Shown one piece after another: positions 11,220 to 22,866 of a stretch of DNA of 64,000 bases. Source of the DNA: Papaver somniferum (lineage: Eukaryota > Streptophyta > Magnoliopsida > Ranunculales > Papaveraceae). The notes under the pieces were generated by a model. The model saw only the letters and a list, made by a program, of their open reading frames with translations, was not told where the DNA came from and made no database searches. A program made the position numbers and the translations under genes. The stretch lies in contig NC_039362.1 of assembly GCF_003573695.1 (NCBI RefSeq), forward strand, positions 112,819,120-112,883,119. The letters are read 5' to 3'. Positions within the stretch are counted from its first letter, which is position 1, and each line of letters begins with the position of its first letter.

Positions 11220-12318
11220 TGTATTAATTTAAATTTTAATTTGAAGTATTGCATTTTAATTTGGTATGTTGTTATTGCACTCTACTTAATATTAGTTTGA
11301 AAAGTTGATTAATTTGAAATTTTGATGCAGTCTACTTAAATAAGAGCTTCTTCAACGGATCGTGTGTGAAGAAAAAAGTCTTCATCCACATAGCATGCAC
11401 TACCATCTTCCCAAAAAAAGAATCACCAATCCTAACCTTTTTAACTAACATGTAGATGACATGGCATATTTTTAGGTAGACATCCTCTTTCCCAACCTCT
11501 TGTTTCAGAGGTTCACCAAGATGATTTGTTTCCATCCTAGTCAGCTTTATAAAAATAAAAATTAATTTAATATATTAAATTTAATTTTTAATCTAAAAAT
11601 AATACTGAGAATGATGAATTTTCTATGTCTCTCTCGTTTTAAGAAGTCATCGTCTCGATATTGTTGGGAAATAATCATTTCTTCCAGTGAGAACAATTCA
11701 TTATGTTAGAATTGACTAACTAGTTAGTTAACAAGGTATGTAATATGTTCATATCACCACATAACAGACATGCTCAATGTTATGTATCAATCCTAGTCCA
11801 TCACCATATATAACCTCAAACTGCATCAATATCTTAAACAGATTCGTTCAATATTATGTACCCCATCAACCGTCCATGACTTATTCACTGTTATGTACCC
11901 ACCAATTGTCCGTGATCAATGACTGTCCAGACAAACAATTTATCTCAATTGATCCAATGTATTTTTAATAAAATGGTTTGTAAATTAGATGGAGCCATGA
12001 ATCTGGTGTTGATTTTCAACATTCGAGTGCTCATCAGTTTTGTACCCTAAATCACTTATTCGGGACTGCGCAACCTCGCTTCTTCTCTTCGAAGATATTA
12101 AGAACAAAAAGAAGAAGTGTTAACCGGCGGTAGAGAAGAATCCAATACATATAATTCAGTTCATGGGATATATCGAAAAAAATCTTTAGTTGAATTTGAA
12201 ATCAAGTGAGAACTAGGCAAAAACATAGATATAAATGTACATGGGTTGGAGAAGATTTTTCTTTTCCCTTTATAATTAGGAAAATTGGCTATCAAGTAAG
12301 ATAAATGACGTCTTCCCA

Positions 12319-13097
12319 CACTATATCATATGGCCCATTTTGAGACATATTGATTTTTGCGTTCGAGACACATATACGTGTCTTTAGTGCTTCCACGTAT
12401 ATAAGAGTCTCAAATTGAAAATATGAGTTGCTTTAATTCTGATTTTTCAACTAATCTTACAAGTGTCTTAAATTTTGTACAAGTGTCTTAACCTTTTAGT
12501 ATATATATATATATATATATATTATTTTAACTCCATTTTAATTTCATTTTAGTTCAATTTATTTTGGGTTATCTTAAATTAGACAGTATATTTAATTTAT
12601 AGCATAATTTTTAATAAAAATTTGGTCTTAATTAGCCCACCTCTTTCTTTTGCCTTGTCTCTTTATCTCTTCCTTCTGTGTCTTTTTTTTTTATCTTCTT
12701 GCCTTCTTTCTTTCTTCTCTGCTCAAGGAAACCAGAAAAAAAAATCAGTGAAATCGAGTGAAAGATATCGAGAGAAACCAGAAATCAAACCAAAATGAGA
12801 AATTAAACCAAAAGTCTCGAACTGATTTGTGATTTTTTAAACCTAAAAAGTGGTATGAAAACCCTATTTTACAAATCAGATTCTTAGATTTTGTTAACCA
12901 GATCGATTTTTATTTTTAGCTTGAAACTCTCTGAAGAAGATTTGATTTGTTGAAGTAAAATGATTCGATTTTTACTTATAAGTGTCGCTTCAAACGTCTC
13001 AAACGATTCCGGACGCATGATTTGAGACACTTATATGTGTCTCTTAAATTCAAAGAAACATCTATAAATGTCCTAAAATCGTTGATTTGGTGTAGTG
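12319..13097. mobile_element. CACTA (En/Spm) non-autonomous element
   Basis: It begins CACTATATCA and ends with the complement of CACTACACCA. It is flanked on both sides by the 3-bp duplication CCA (12316-12318 and 13098-13100), the size used by CACTA elements. Near both ends are repeated subterminal words (GAGACACATATACGTGTCT on the left, GAGACACTTATATGTGTCTC on the right), as expected for transposase-binding sites. The 779 bp contain an AT microsatellite (about 12500-12524) and a pyrimidine-rich tract, and no transposase. The second copy of the host element (40191-41351) shows the site without this insert. Confidence 0.9.
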
Positions 13098-13130
13098 CCA
13101 CCGTGCCACGTATGAAGCTGACCACCAGAC

Positions 13131-13969
13131 CAATGTAGTTAATATCGGATATCGGTTTATCTCGGCCAGAACCGATACACTGGTACGACTTTATATCATG
13201 GATATTATCGTTCAAATATCGGTATAATATCGGTTCCAAATTTAGAGACTATAATTTTATAGCTACCATCAATTTTATCAAAAACACAAGAGTAACTTCA
13301 ATAACTTTAAAGTTCACTACCTAAAATAATCAATAAACAAGTTCTAACTAGAAACAGGAGAGTAACTTCAACAATTTAAAAGTTTACTGCCTAAAATGGT
13401 AATTAAACAAGTTAAAAGTTCAAACCAAAAACAGGAGAGAACTTCAACAACTTTAAAGTTTACTACCTAAAATGGTAATTGAACAAGGATATTACAGTCT
13501 TATTCAAAATCATACGAGCCACTATTGATATCATCATCTTCAGTAACTCCATTAGCTCCATCAAGTAGTCCATAATCTGTGTCTAGCATCAATTGATCAG
13601 TATCATATCCATCATACTCAGAGTCGGTTGGGTAAGTAGACTTACTTCGAGAGCTACATGCACCTCTACTACCAACTGGCCGACTTTCTTCACCAAGAAT
13701 ATCTTGCAAATCATCCAAAGTTACATTATCACCTTCAACCGCCAAGTCTTCCAAGTTCTGTGGATCCAACCATTCATCATTTTCATCATGCTCATCAAGA
13801 AAAATAGGATCACGAAATATCCCCGATATATCGGCCGATACGGCTAATATCGGAAGATATTATCTTCAAGATATCGTATCGCCGATACAATGCTTATCCC
13901 ACCGCTCCAAGGCCGATATCCGAAATATCCCCGATATATCGGCCGATACGGCCGATATTGACTACACTG
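13131..13969. mobile_element. hAT element, internally deleted
   Basis: The terminal inverted repeats are CAATGTAGTTAATATCGG on the left and CAGTGTAGTCAATATCGG on the right (complement). They are flanked by a perfect 8-bp duplication CACCAGAC (13123-13130 and 13970-13977), the hAT signature. ATATCGG/CCGATAT words are repeated inside both ends. The 839 bp keep only the 3' end of a hAT transposase, so this is a deletion derivative. It lies 33 bp from the CACTA insert. Confidence 0.92.
13500..13815 (-). pseudogene. hAT transposase C-terminal remnant
   Basis: The - strand frame from 13815 reads DPIFLDEHDENDEWLDPQNL and then a Ser/Asp/Tyr-rich acidic tail ending at 13500. Such acidic tails with a W-L-[DE] motif end many plant BED-finger hAT transposases of the DUF659/dimerisation type. 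The catalytic and dimerisation parts are missing because the element is deleted. The assignment rests mainly on its position inside a hAT element; the tail itself is not diagnostic. Confidence 0.55.
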
Positions 13970-14133
13970 CACCAGACCATTGGAGATTCGCGTATTAACT
14001 TAAACCAAAACACATAACTTATATAATTAAACCAAAATACATAACTTAATAATTAAATCGAAATACATAACTTAATAATCACCATCTTCCATACTCTGCC
14101 CAAAGATTCATTCTCAGATCATCTCTTCAAATG

Positions 14134-15402
14134 TCAAATTCTGGTTCTAAATGTAATATTAATCATTTGAGCATAATTCCTTGCATGGGCGCCTCTTTTT
14201 GGTTGAATCTCCGGCCTCAAATCTTCATAGTTAGTCCACTCCGAATCACGACGGGTTTCCTGAACGACCATGTTATAAAGAATTATGCAAGTGAGCATAG
14301 TCTTGTGCATTTCACGAGGACTCAACCCACGATATGGCCACAAATGATAGCGAACTTCCTCTTCAAAATTCCAAAAGCGCGTGCCACATTCTTCCTCGCT
14401 GCCATTTGAGAGGTGTTAAAATGCCGGTATGAACGACCCAATGCACCAGAAGGAGGCTGACGGTATAATTGAACCAAGGTGGACCATTTTGGGTGGATAC
14501 CATCCGCAAGATAATACCCATGAGTGTACTGATGGTCGTTGATCATGAAACGGACCTGGGGGACAAATTTCATACTTCAGATCTTCAAACAGAGGCGACT
14601 TGTGCAAAACATTAATATCATTTTGTGAACCCAGAAGACAAAAAAAAACGTGTCATATCCAACAATCATAAGAAGCATCAGCTTCAAGGATAACAGTCGG
14701 TTTTGGATAATGACCCTTATATTGACCCGTCCAATAAACATGGCATCCTTGCCATACCCAGTGCATACAATCAAGACTACCTAGTATTCCTTGGAATCCC
14801 CTTTCCTCATTTTCCCTCAATATTTATCTAACATCCTCCTCGGTTGGTTTTCGTAAATATGTTGGACCAAAATGATTAATCATTACTTCACAAAACAATG
14901 AAAGGTAAGTGAATGAAGTTGTTTTACCCATACGAAGGTACTCATTGTTCGCATCCGCTGGAGTGCCATAACCTAGAATCCTTAAAGCCGAAGTAACTTT
15001 TTGTTCAGGACTACGACCTCTAATATTCAGTGCATCAAACTGATAATTAAATTGTGGTTCTACTCGACTAAGCTTTTCAATAATCTTTTTCACCAGATAA
15101 CGAGGCATGCGGAATTGACCTTGAAAATTTTGATCAGAGTACACACAATTGGGAAGAAAATAATCGTGCATCAGCTTCTGATGGTAAAATTCCCTCCCTC
15201 GATATGTATACCTTCTTGAGAATACTTCTTGTGGCTCTGGAACTCTAGGTATTTGGCCCGTATGTACAAGCATCAAACTGTCGATTAGTTTATTATCTTC
15301 AGCTTCCTCATCATCAAGTTGTTGCAACCTCCGTTGATGCATTTCTTGCTGTAATCTAACCCGATTCATAATAACATTCCTTTCTTCATAGGATCTCACC
15401 AT
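14134..15402 (-). pseudogene. PIF/Harbinger DDE transposase (frameshifted, HARBI1-like)
   Basis: This is the nuclease that would excise and insert the element. The N-terminal 192 codons are intact (15402-14824: MVRSYEERNVIMNRV, a coiled basic region, then FRMPRYLVKKIIEKL and a helix-turn-helix-like part). After a TAA the protein continues in other frames: GILGSLDCMHW with the first catalytic Asp, NDINVLHKSPLF with the second, GYYLADGIHPKWSTLVQ, then NVARAFGILKRKFAI and ILYNMVVQETRR. In the family the third catalytic residue is the Glu in V-E-R-A-F-G; here it is Ala (GCA), so it is dead even without the frameshifts. It faces ORF1, the usual PIF arrangement. The family call is by motif order and strong. 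Confidence 0.88.
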
Positions 15403-15766
15403 TGATGATTATGAAATTTAAAATCGAGAATAAAGATAGACAAATTGGTGAAATATATATAGAATTCGAAGTAGATGTGAGTAACTTGGAGATGTAAAAG
15501 GGTGTATATATAGGAACCATCAAGGGGGAAAGAGTTGTTGCAAAATAACTTGGTCGAAAATCTTAATATCGTCAACGATACTATTTATATCGCGCGATGG
15601 GATGTATGACGCCAGCTATACTCAGAATATCGCCAACGTTCTGGATAATAACGGTCGATAGAAACTCTCTCGCTCCGTGGTTGTCCCATAGTGGCGCAAC
15701 TCGTTTGCCATGCCACCTGGTATGCCAAACAGATTTTTTTGGGGTGCATGTGCATAGGAATAACCC

Positions 15767-16532
15767 TCAGGGGAAGGGTAATTGAGTAACTTTACCCATA
15801 TTAGACACCCCTTAGTCCACTACTTTGGTTGGGAACAAAATAAATATATCCCAATTAATCTGGGTATACCCCAATTTGGCCAGGTTTTTTGTGCTTCTGA
15901 TTTTTGACATTCACTTATGGTTTTAGTATCCAAACACTAGCATATTATGAATAATTTCTCTCTCTTACCTGAGGAAATAGATTCAACTATGTGCCACAAC
16001 ATCACTCCGTATAATCTGAATCAGAATGTACAAACAGATTATGGGAAGATCATTAAAATATGCACTCTGCGAGATCCCGAAAGCTTGACTTACTATATTG
16101 CTCTGACTATGATGGATTTTGCAGGAAACATCAATGATACCAGAGGACATCCAGGACACTCTGGAGCTTGGAGAGCAACAGGAGGTGCAGACCTAGCCTT
16201 CCAATGGGCCAAAGAAATGCAGCACACAAGTATATAGATACAAGCTGAAACCATGGAGACTCTAGTTCGGTTCAGTTACTCTACCATAAAGCTATCAAAG
16301 GAATATTCCATCCAAGTTACTATGAAAGAAGTAATAGTGAAGAGGAGGACATTAATAGTGATATCAATCCAGTTACTTTTGTTTTATTAAGTCTTAAGCT
16401 CATCCATCAACTTCAAAATATGGATTCGTTTAAAATTGATCTTTTATGTAAAAACAATGATGGTAGGATGAGCAGTCCTTCCATTGAAAACTCTATGTAT
16501 CAGTCTTAGGTGCTTCTCTGGTAGCCTAAGAG
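15767..16532. other. Spacer, possible small exon
   Basis: I recognise no gene. At about 16120-16170 a TTTTGCAG acceptor precedes an open frame ETSMIPEDIQDTLELGEQQE that ends at a TAG 4 codons later. It looks like a C-terminal exon, but no upstream exon or family is evident. It lies on the opposite strand from the similar orphan at 18090-18160. Confidence 0.3.
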
Positions 16533-16912
16533 CCTGTTTGGTATAGTTTTCAAAAACAGTTTTCCACTGTTTTAAAACATACCCTTTTTTCCTTGTTTTC
16601 ATTTTCTAAAAACTGTTTGGTAAACTGTTTTTGAAAACAAGGAAAATCAACTAAATCAGATCAAATGTAAAGATTCGTCTAAGAGATAGTGATATTAGCC
16701 ATGACTCACTTGCAGTCATTCCCCCGATCTCTTACTTTGTTCTGAAAACACAGAAAACAATAATTTGTTGTTTTCATTTTTTTGTTTCCAAAAACATAAA
16801 ACAGATAGAAAACATTTTCTGAAAATGCCCCCACCAAACACGTTTTCTCCTATTTTCTGTTTTCTCTGTTTTTAAAAACAGAAAACTGTTTTTGAAAGCT
16901 ATACCAAACAGG
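16533..16912. mobile_element. MITE with CCTGTTTGGTATAG ends
   Basis: A 14-bp perfect terminal inverted repeat CCTGTTTGGTATAG (16533-16546, complement 16899-16912) extends imperfectly through TTTTCAAAAACAG for about 30 bp. The 380-bp interior is made of AAAACAG/CTGTTTT words, so the whole can fold back on itself. It is non-coding. The next element begins 2 bases after its right end, so the right target duplication is displaced or lost. Confidence 0.8.
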
Positions 16913-16914
16913 GG

Positions 16915-18080
16915 ACCCTGATTTTGGGCATACCAAAATCTTTCAAGGCATACAAAACAATAGTCCCATCTTGGGTGACCTTATAAGGGGTACCCTATGG
17001 GTAGTTCAATTACCTATATACCCTTAATATAAAAATTTAAAATCAGTTTTCTAATCAAAATCAATTTCCCTTAACATCTCTTCTTCTTCTTCCTCCTCTA
17101 GCCGAACTCTTCCCCCTCCTGCGAAAAAAATTCATCATCGTGATTAATTGTCGATTCGTAAAAATTTGATTGTCGATTAAACTCAACCACATAATGACTC
17201 GTACAAAGAAAACTAGGGACTAGGCAAACCAAATCGTCTTCTAATCCATCAATTGAAGAAGAAGAACCAATTGAAGATGAAGGTGTAGAAACTGAAAGTC
17301 AACCACCAATTGAACCAGAAACTGAACCAACTGCATCTCCAACTCCGGAAATAAGGATAAGAAAGTAAGTTTTACAAACCCAATCTCCTATTTGTTGTTT
17401 TTCATCGATTAAATGACGGTTACAGTGTTGGGTTCGGCTCAAAATTGAGTTGCATTTTTAGCCGAATTGTTCATCACAAAAGCTTCCTGTAAGTGTATAT
17501 GAACAATTCGGCTTAAAATTTCATGAAATTTCAAGCCGAACCTAGTCACAGATAGAGATGCATAGGGGTTCGGCATATTCGATAATCATAATATGTGTCG
17601 AACCTAGCAGATTTATGAGGTTCGGCTATTACGATATTCTCAATATGTGCCGAACCAATAACAATATTTTAACCCAAAAAATAACAAATTGATGTTCGGC
17701 TCATACGATTTTCGAAATATAAGCCGAACCAGTAATTATTATTTTTCTGGGCTATTCAGGATGTTGTTCGGCTCATAGATGTGAGCCGAACCGTTCATCA
17801 ATTGGTAGATTCGGCTCATAGATGTGAGCCGAACCTCAACATGTTTCGCCGAACCATGATCAAAAAAATCATCTAAACAACCTTTTATAATTCTGAAAAT
17901 TATCTTAATCACTAAACAAAATATTTAATCACTAATCGATATTACTAACACTAATCGTAAAGGGCAGATTTGCCATTAAAAAAAATTGGGTTAAGGGGTA
18001 ATCTGATTTTGCTATTTCACAACCTTTTTTGTATCCATATGGTATGCCTTGAAAGATTTTGGTATGCCCAAAATCAGGGT
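16915..18080. mobile_element. DNA transposon with perfect 39-bp TIRs
   Basis: The left end, starting ACCCTGATTTTGGGCATACC (16915-16953), and the complement of 18042-18080 are identical over 39 bases. The 1166-bp element carries an ATG at 17194 (MTRTKKTRD) followed, one frame away, by an acidic stretch SIEEEEPIEDEGVETESQPP that ends at a GTAAG donor (about 17366). This looks like the first exon of a larger gene. The right half is the TTCGGC stem-loop array. No target duplication could be fixed. It looks like a non-autonomous derivative; the superfamily is uncertain (Mutator- or PIF-like). Confidence 0.85.
17431..17856. repeat. Stem-loop array 2 (TTCGGCTC words)
   Basis: Seven consecutive hairpins are built from GGTTCGGC-type left arms and GCCGAACC right arms. 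The two best, at about 17766-17791 and 17810-17835, read GTTCGGCTCATAGATG then TGAGCCGAAC (10-bp arm in the first, one base shorter in the second, 6-base loop). Spacing is about 45-65 bp. The array lies inside the 39-bp-TIR element, downstream of its exon-like segment, thus in a putative intron. Confidence 0.8.
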
Positions 18081-18528
18081 TCATAAGTTTCTCCAAACAC
18101 TCTCTCAACGAACTCAATCTCGGAGCCTCAAAATGACTGAGCACCTGGGCCGCTGTTTGAAAGTTGAAAGGGAAGTAAATAAAAAAGTTCAATAATATTA
18201 GGGAGACATCCATTTCCTACCAAACTATAAAATATTGGAGCACGGTACTGATTTCCGATAGAGCACACTAATGTGTGCATGCGTGTTCCTTTTTATGGTC
18301 TAAGATGCTACAAGTATAACTAATTTGTTAGGTGTCGAAATCTTAAGGTGAGCTGACATTACGAGATAAGTACCAGAAAACTTATGTGAGATTTGAGAAC
18401 AACGGTTAGGTGAGGCATCACTCACCACTCACCAGTCTTCTTTCATCTCTCTATTGAAATCTTGATCCAAAAATTAACAATTCCCGCGAAAATATTTATT
18501 TTTTGTTATTATATTAATTCTTCGGATC
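18081..18528. other. ACLA upstream region
   Basis: On the - strand, 18090-18160 is open after a CAAACAG acceptor and reads AQVLSHFEAPRLSSLRECLE. It looks exon-like, but I cannot name it and see no partner exon. The rest is the proximal upstream region of ACLA, with no recognised element. Confidence 0.35.
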
Positions 18529-18592
18529 CATAAATAGAGACAACAACAAACACGGGACGTAGAGATCTCATTTTCTTTCTTTCTCTTCAACC
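18529..18592 (+). promoter_or_regulatory. ACLA core promoter and leader exon
   Basis: A TATA-like CATAAATAGAG at about 18529 is followed by a purine- and CT-rich leader. A GTAAGT donor at 18593 would remove a leader intron ending just before the ATG (AATTAAG at about 18930). The start site is expected near 18560. Leader introns are common in plant housekeeping genes; this one is inferred. Confidence 0.5.
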
Positions 18593-18932
18593 GTAAGTTC
18601 TGGTTGTTCTTTCCTCCATCTTACAGTACCCAAAAACAAAGGTATGAATCTAGAGTTATGCAAATTTGTTCTCTAAGTTTCAAATCAGTGTTTTTGTTCT
18701 TGAATCTCGAATCTCTTTTAGATCTATGTTCAGTCACATATTTGTATTAAGATCCGATAAATTTGATAGTTTAAATTATCAGATTTGAGTTTGGAAATGA
18801 AAATTAGGTGTAGTTTGACGAATTTTTGTGTTAGATCTTTCGATTTGGCAATTTTTGTGCAGATCTCTTTGTTGATTTGATTTTTGTTTATCTTGAGTTG
18901 AATGGTTTGTAGTTTGTGAAGGTAATTAAGAA

Positions 18933-21900
18933 ATGGCAAGAAAGAAGATCAGAGAGTATGATTCGAAGAGGTTGTTGAAGGAACATTTTAAGAGATTGGC
19001 TGGTTCTGAATTAGCACTCAAATCAGCTCAGGTACAAAACTTCTATAGATCTGAAGATTTTATCCTTACAGGTTTTGTAAAATTGTATCATTTGATATCG
19101 ATTTTCAGATCCTCTTGTTTTTGAATTGTAAATTCGAAGCGAGTGTTAATTGGATTAGGATGTGATAATTTGTGGTTTGAATCTGTAACACTACGTGATG
19201 TTTCTACTTTGAAATTGTGCTAGTGATTTGTACTTGGAGTCTGGAAACATAGACGAATCTTTGAGATTTTGAATTACTGATTGATATATGTTTATTTGTC
19301 TCTCTTAAGGTCACGGAATCAACTGATTTCAATGAGCTAGCGAACAAAGAACCATGGCTTTCATCCAGTAAACTGGTTGTGAAGCCTGATATGTTGTTTG
19401 GTAAGCGTGGGAAGAGTGGTTTAGTTGCCTTGAACCTCGATTTGGCTCAAGTTGCCAGCTTTGTGAAAGAGCGTCTTGGAAAAGAGGTAATCAAATTGAG
19501 CAATATGCAATTTTATAATATATATATATATATATAGAACTACTGTAGAGATTTATTAGTATTATGTTTATATACGGACCATTCTTGATTTGCAGGTAGA
19601 GATGGGGGGTTGTAAAGGACCAATCACTACATTCATCGTGGAACCCTTCATCCCACATGATGAAGAATTTTATCTCAATATTGTTTCTGAGCGCCTAGGA
19701 TGTAGCATTAGCTTTTCAGAATGCGGAGGAATTGATATCGAAGAAAACTGGGACAAGGTATGCCTGACTTGACATGCACATGCACATGACTGATTTCCTT
19801 CACATGCACCACGTGCACATGTAAGTCAGAATATGTGATACTCTTTGGAGTCTTGGATACACATGATTTTTTGAACATGAGATGAGAAAAAAAAACTGGA
19901 ACAAGGTATGCTTCACTTGACATGTGTACACATCACTGATTCCTTTCTCATACACTGCATTCACATGCAAACAAGAATATGTTACATTCGTTGAAATGTT
20001 TTCACATTTATAGATTTTTCAAACATAAAATTGACGCTTATTACCGTATGAAGAAAATTTGATTGAGATAATAGGAGAGTCATTATCGAAAGGGGTTAAT
20101 CCCTTCTTTAAGAAGTGCTGCGCTTTTTATAGTTGCTTGGTTATATACAGATGCTAACCTTGGATTTCACTTAATCCAGGTCAAAACCGTATTCATCCCA
20201 ACCAGAACAACTTTTTCTGCGGATTTATGTGCTCCTCTGGTTGCAACACTCCCGTTGGAGGTAATTATAGTCAGTGAATGCTAACTTACTCGTTTTGGAC
20301 GCTATCTTGTAATTATATTGTATGGCATAAGCATTAACCAGTGCTGCAGTACTAATTTTGTGTAGTTTCCCTTTGTAAGGCATCGCATTTGGTGTTTAAT
20401 TTTGATCTTTATTTATTTGGAAGCTCATTGTGTATTCTGATCTGAAGTCTCAGTCTTGATATTTGTTCTCTTGGTTCAGATCAAGGAGAAGATCGAGGAT
20501 TTCATTAAAGTGGTGTATTCTATATTTTTAGGTATGCTTGTTTCTGCAACGTATCTGTTACTGTTTCCTATTCATCTGTAGTTTGTGCTCAAAGTTCTCA
20601 ACTTCATAAATTATATAGCCAGGAACTAATATTTTGACTCTGCTACATAATCAGATCTAGATTTCACCTTCCTAGAGATGAATCCTTTTGCTTTGGTCGA
20701 TGGAAAGCCATACCCATTGGATATGAGAGGAGAGTTGGATGACACTGCCACTTTCAAGAACTTTAAGAAGTATGTTCCCTATTAACATGTGAACTAAAGA
20801 ATGCTACACAGAGAAGTGTTAACTGTAGTATAAATATTTTATTCAATGAATTTCTTCTTATGCATTAACTACTCCTGCAGGTGGGGTAACCTTGAATTTC
20901 CAATGCCATTTGGAAGAGTAATGAGTCCTGCTGAAAGCTTCATTCATGGGCTGGATGAAAAGGTATACACCGATTAGTTATGTTCTTTTTGGTCAAATAC
21001 CAATGATCTAGGTGCCAGATGATCTAACATATATAAGACATCCTTAATAGATTGAAAGAGTTCAAGGTTCACGACTTTAGTTCGTTTGGACATTATGGAA
21101 ACTCCTATCTTCAGTTGGCGTGTTTGTATGGTGGTTAACGCACTCAAGAATTCCTAATCTATTCTTTACATGCAGACAAGTGCATCTTTGAAGTTCACAG
21201 TTTTGAACCCAAAGGGACGAATTTGGACTATGGTAGCAGGAGGAGGTGCTAGTGTCATCTATGCAGACACGGTATGGTCCGCGTTTCATACAATTAAGGT
21301 CCTTAAGTTTTCTTCTTTCCTGGATCTTTATGTTTACACAAAATTGCTTGATCAGGTTGGAGATCTTGGTTATGCTTCTGAGCTCGGAAATTATGCCGAA
21401 TACAGTGGAGCACCAAATGAACAAGAGGTGTTGCAGTATGCCAGAGTTGTTATTGATGTAAGAACTTCCTTCCAACTCTAATCTCCTTGCATCAACCTTC
21501 CATATTAGTTTTCTAGACCTGTTTTTTGTTTTTATATGAAATTGTGAACTTTAACAAATCACCTACAGTTACATGATAGTGTTCCAAGATTCTAACAGAA
21601 AATGCTCAGCATGCACAAATTGCTCGAATTTCATATTCCGACTCTGCCAGACTTGAGACTTTCAATTCTATTTTAGTATAATGATTCAATGTATCACTGG
21701 TTGCAGTGTGCAACTGCTGAACCCGATGACAAGAAGAGAGCTCTTGTGATTGGAGGAGGAATTGCCAACTTTACTGATGTCGCTGCTACATTTAGTGGCA
21801 TTATCCGAGCTTTAAGAGAAAAGGTAAGCTACTACGTGGTCTAGTTGCACTTCTCTCATGCGGTGCTTTCCTTTTCATCTCTCTGATAATCATTCCTGTT

Positions 21901-22256
21901 AAATGTATTGGATAAAAAAGGAGGAAAAGCTTAAAGCTGCAAAAATGCATATATATGTGAGGAGAGGGGGACCAAACTATCAGTTGGGTCTTGCCAAGAT
22001 GAGGAGTCTCGGTGAGGAAATCGGTATTCCTCTTGAAGTAAGATAACAATTCCTCAAACCCTGTAACCATTTCTTCTATTTTGTTAGTTATGCATCTGTG
22101 ATGACATTATAAAACTGTTAAATTCAAATTTACTAAATGCACCAATATAAATATTAATTGGGCTTGTGTTGTTTTCCTGAACAGGTGTTTGGTCCCGAAG
22201 CAACTATGACTGGCATATGCAAACAAGCAATAGACTGCATCACTGCATCAGCATAA
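18933..22256 (+). CDS. ACLA: ATP-citrate lyase alpha chain (subunit A)
   Basis: It encodes the alpha subunit of heteromeric ATP-citrate lyase, which with ACLB turns citrate, CoA and ATP into acetyl-CoA and oxaloacetate in the cytosol. Twelve coding exons with GT-AG introns: 18933-19031, 19310-19486, 19596-19757, 20180-20260, 20480-20531, 20655-20769, 20881-20962, 21176-21271, 21356-21457, 21707-21823, 21921-22037, 22185-22256. They splice to 423 residues, the usual length of plant ACLA, with no stop. It begins [20 protein letters not shown]. The N-terminal half is the ATP-grasp domain ([15 protein letters not shown] near 50, [16 protein letters not shown] near 200). The C-terminal half is the citrate-binding domain ([19 protein letters not shown] near 277, [17 protein letters not shown] near 345, [10 protein letters not shown] near 375). 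It appears intact. An AT microsatellite sits in intron 2. Confidence 0.97.
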
Positions 22257-22866
22257 ACTTGTCATGACCAGGAAAATGATCTGTTCTTTTCTCATTAGAT
22301 TCAAATTTCTCATTTCTTATGTGTTTTTCTTCAATGTAATAAGTACCTGAGTATGTGATCAATTGTCATTAGCATTATTGTTTTCCAATTAGACTACTAC
22401 TATTATTTTAGTGATTGTGAAAGTCTTACCTCCTAAGTACAATGTATTTAGGCATTCATAGAAATGTAATTCGTTTTTGTTCAACACAAGTCAGTTCATG
22501 AAATACTTCTGTTCTGTTTTAAACACCAATCTTTTCGTAGTATGCTACACTCCCCCTAAGCTATTGGGAAGGAGATGGGACCAGCCACTACCCACTCCAA
22601 ACAAACATGCTTATGTGCGTATATTTTTTTTCAGCGAGTTAGAGAGAGAGGATTTTTGGCGACGACAGTCGTCCAGAAAATTTAGGGCGTGTTTGGGAAC
22701 CTGGATACAACCAAGGTTGGTTTATCCCTATAAGTGTTTGTGTCATATATATTCCAACCGTGGACAGGGATATCAAAGCCTCCCGTGATTTTCGAACACC
22801 AAAAAAAACAGGTTTATGCTATCCTCCCATAAACTCGTTCTCCCATGACTAAACCCACAAAGGGTT
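22257..22866. other. ACLA 3' region and MITE-like stretch
   Basis: The ACLA 3' end has AATAAG near 22339 as a possible polyadenylation signal. From 22683 (GGGCGTGTTTGGGAACC) to about 22800 (TTTTCGAACACC) the ends are loosely inverted, like a small MITE. No gene is visible. Confidence 0.4.

Larger units (their letters stand above)
11341..13996. mobile_element. TIR element copy 1 (TAAGAGCTTCT family), nested in PIF
   Basis: It starts TAAGAGCTTCTTCAACGG and ends near CCATTGGAGATTCGCG. A second copy in inverted orientation lies at 40191-41351. The two share blocks such as AAAGTCTTCATCCAC, GTAGACATCCTCTT, CATCCTAGTCAGCTTT, GGAAAATTGG and TATGAAGCTGAC in the same order. Copy 1 is interrupted by the CACTA (12319-13097) and hAT (13131-13969) elements; without them it is about 1.0 kb, like copy 2. 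ACTTAAA occurs on both sides (11334-11340 and 13997-14003), a plausible target duplication. It has no coding capacity, so it is a non-autonomous DNA transposon of uncertain superfamily. Confidence 0.75.
9881..15766. mobile_element. PIF/Harbinger DNA transposon (defective)
   Basis: The ends carry an inverted repeat with core TATTCCTATGCACATGC (left at 9885-9901, right complement at 15746-15762). Between them lie the two genes expected of PIF/Harbinger: a SANT/trihelix DNA-binding ORF on the + strand and a DDE transposase on the - strand, facing each other. Both are broken. Subterminal words with GCGAGCG/CGCTCGC occur at 10010-10085. The exact ends and the expected 3-bp TTA/TAA duplication are not certain; the terminal repeat may extend outward to about 9859 and 15797. 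A second element (11341-13996) is inserted between the two genes. Confidence 0.85.
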
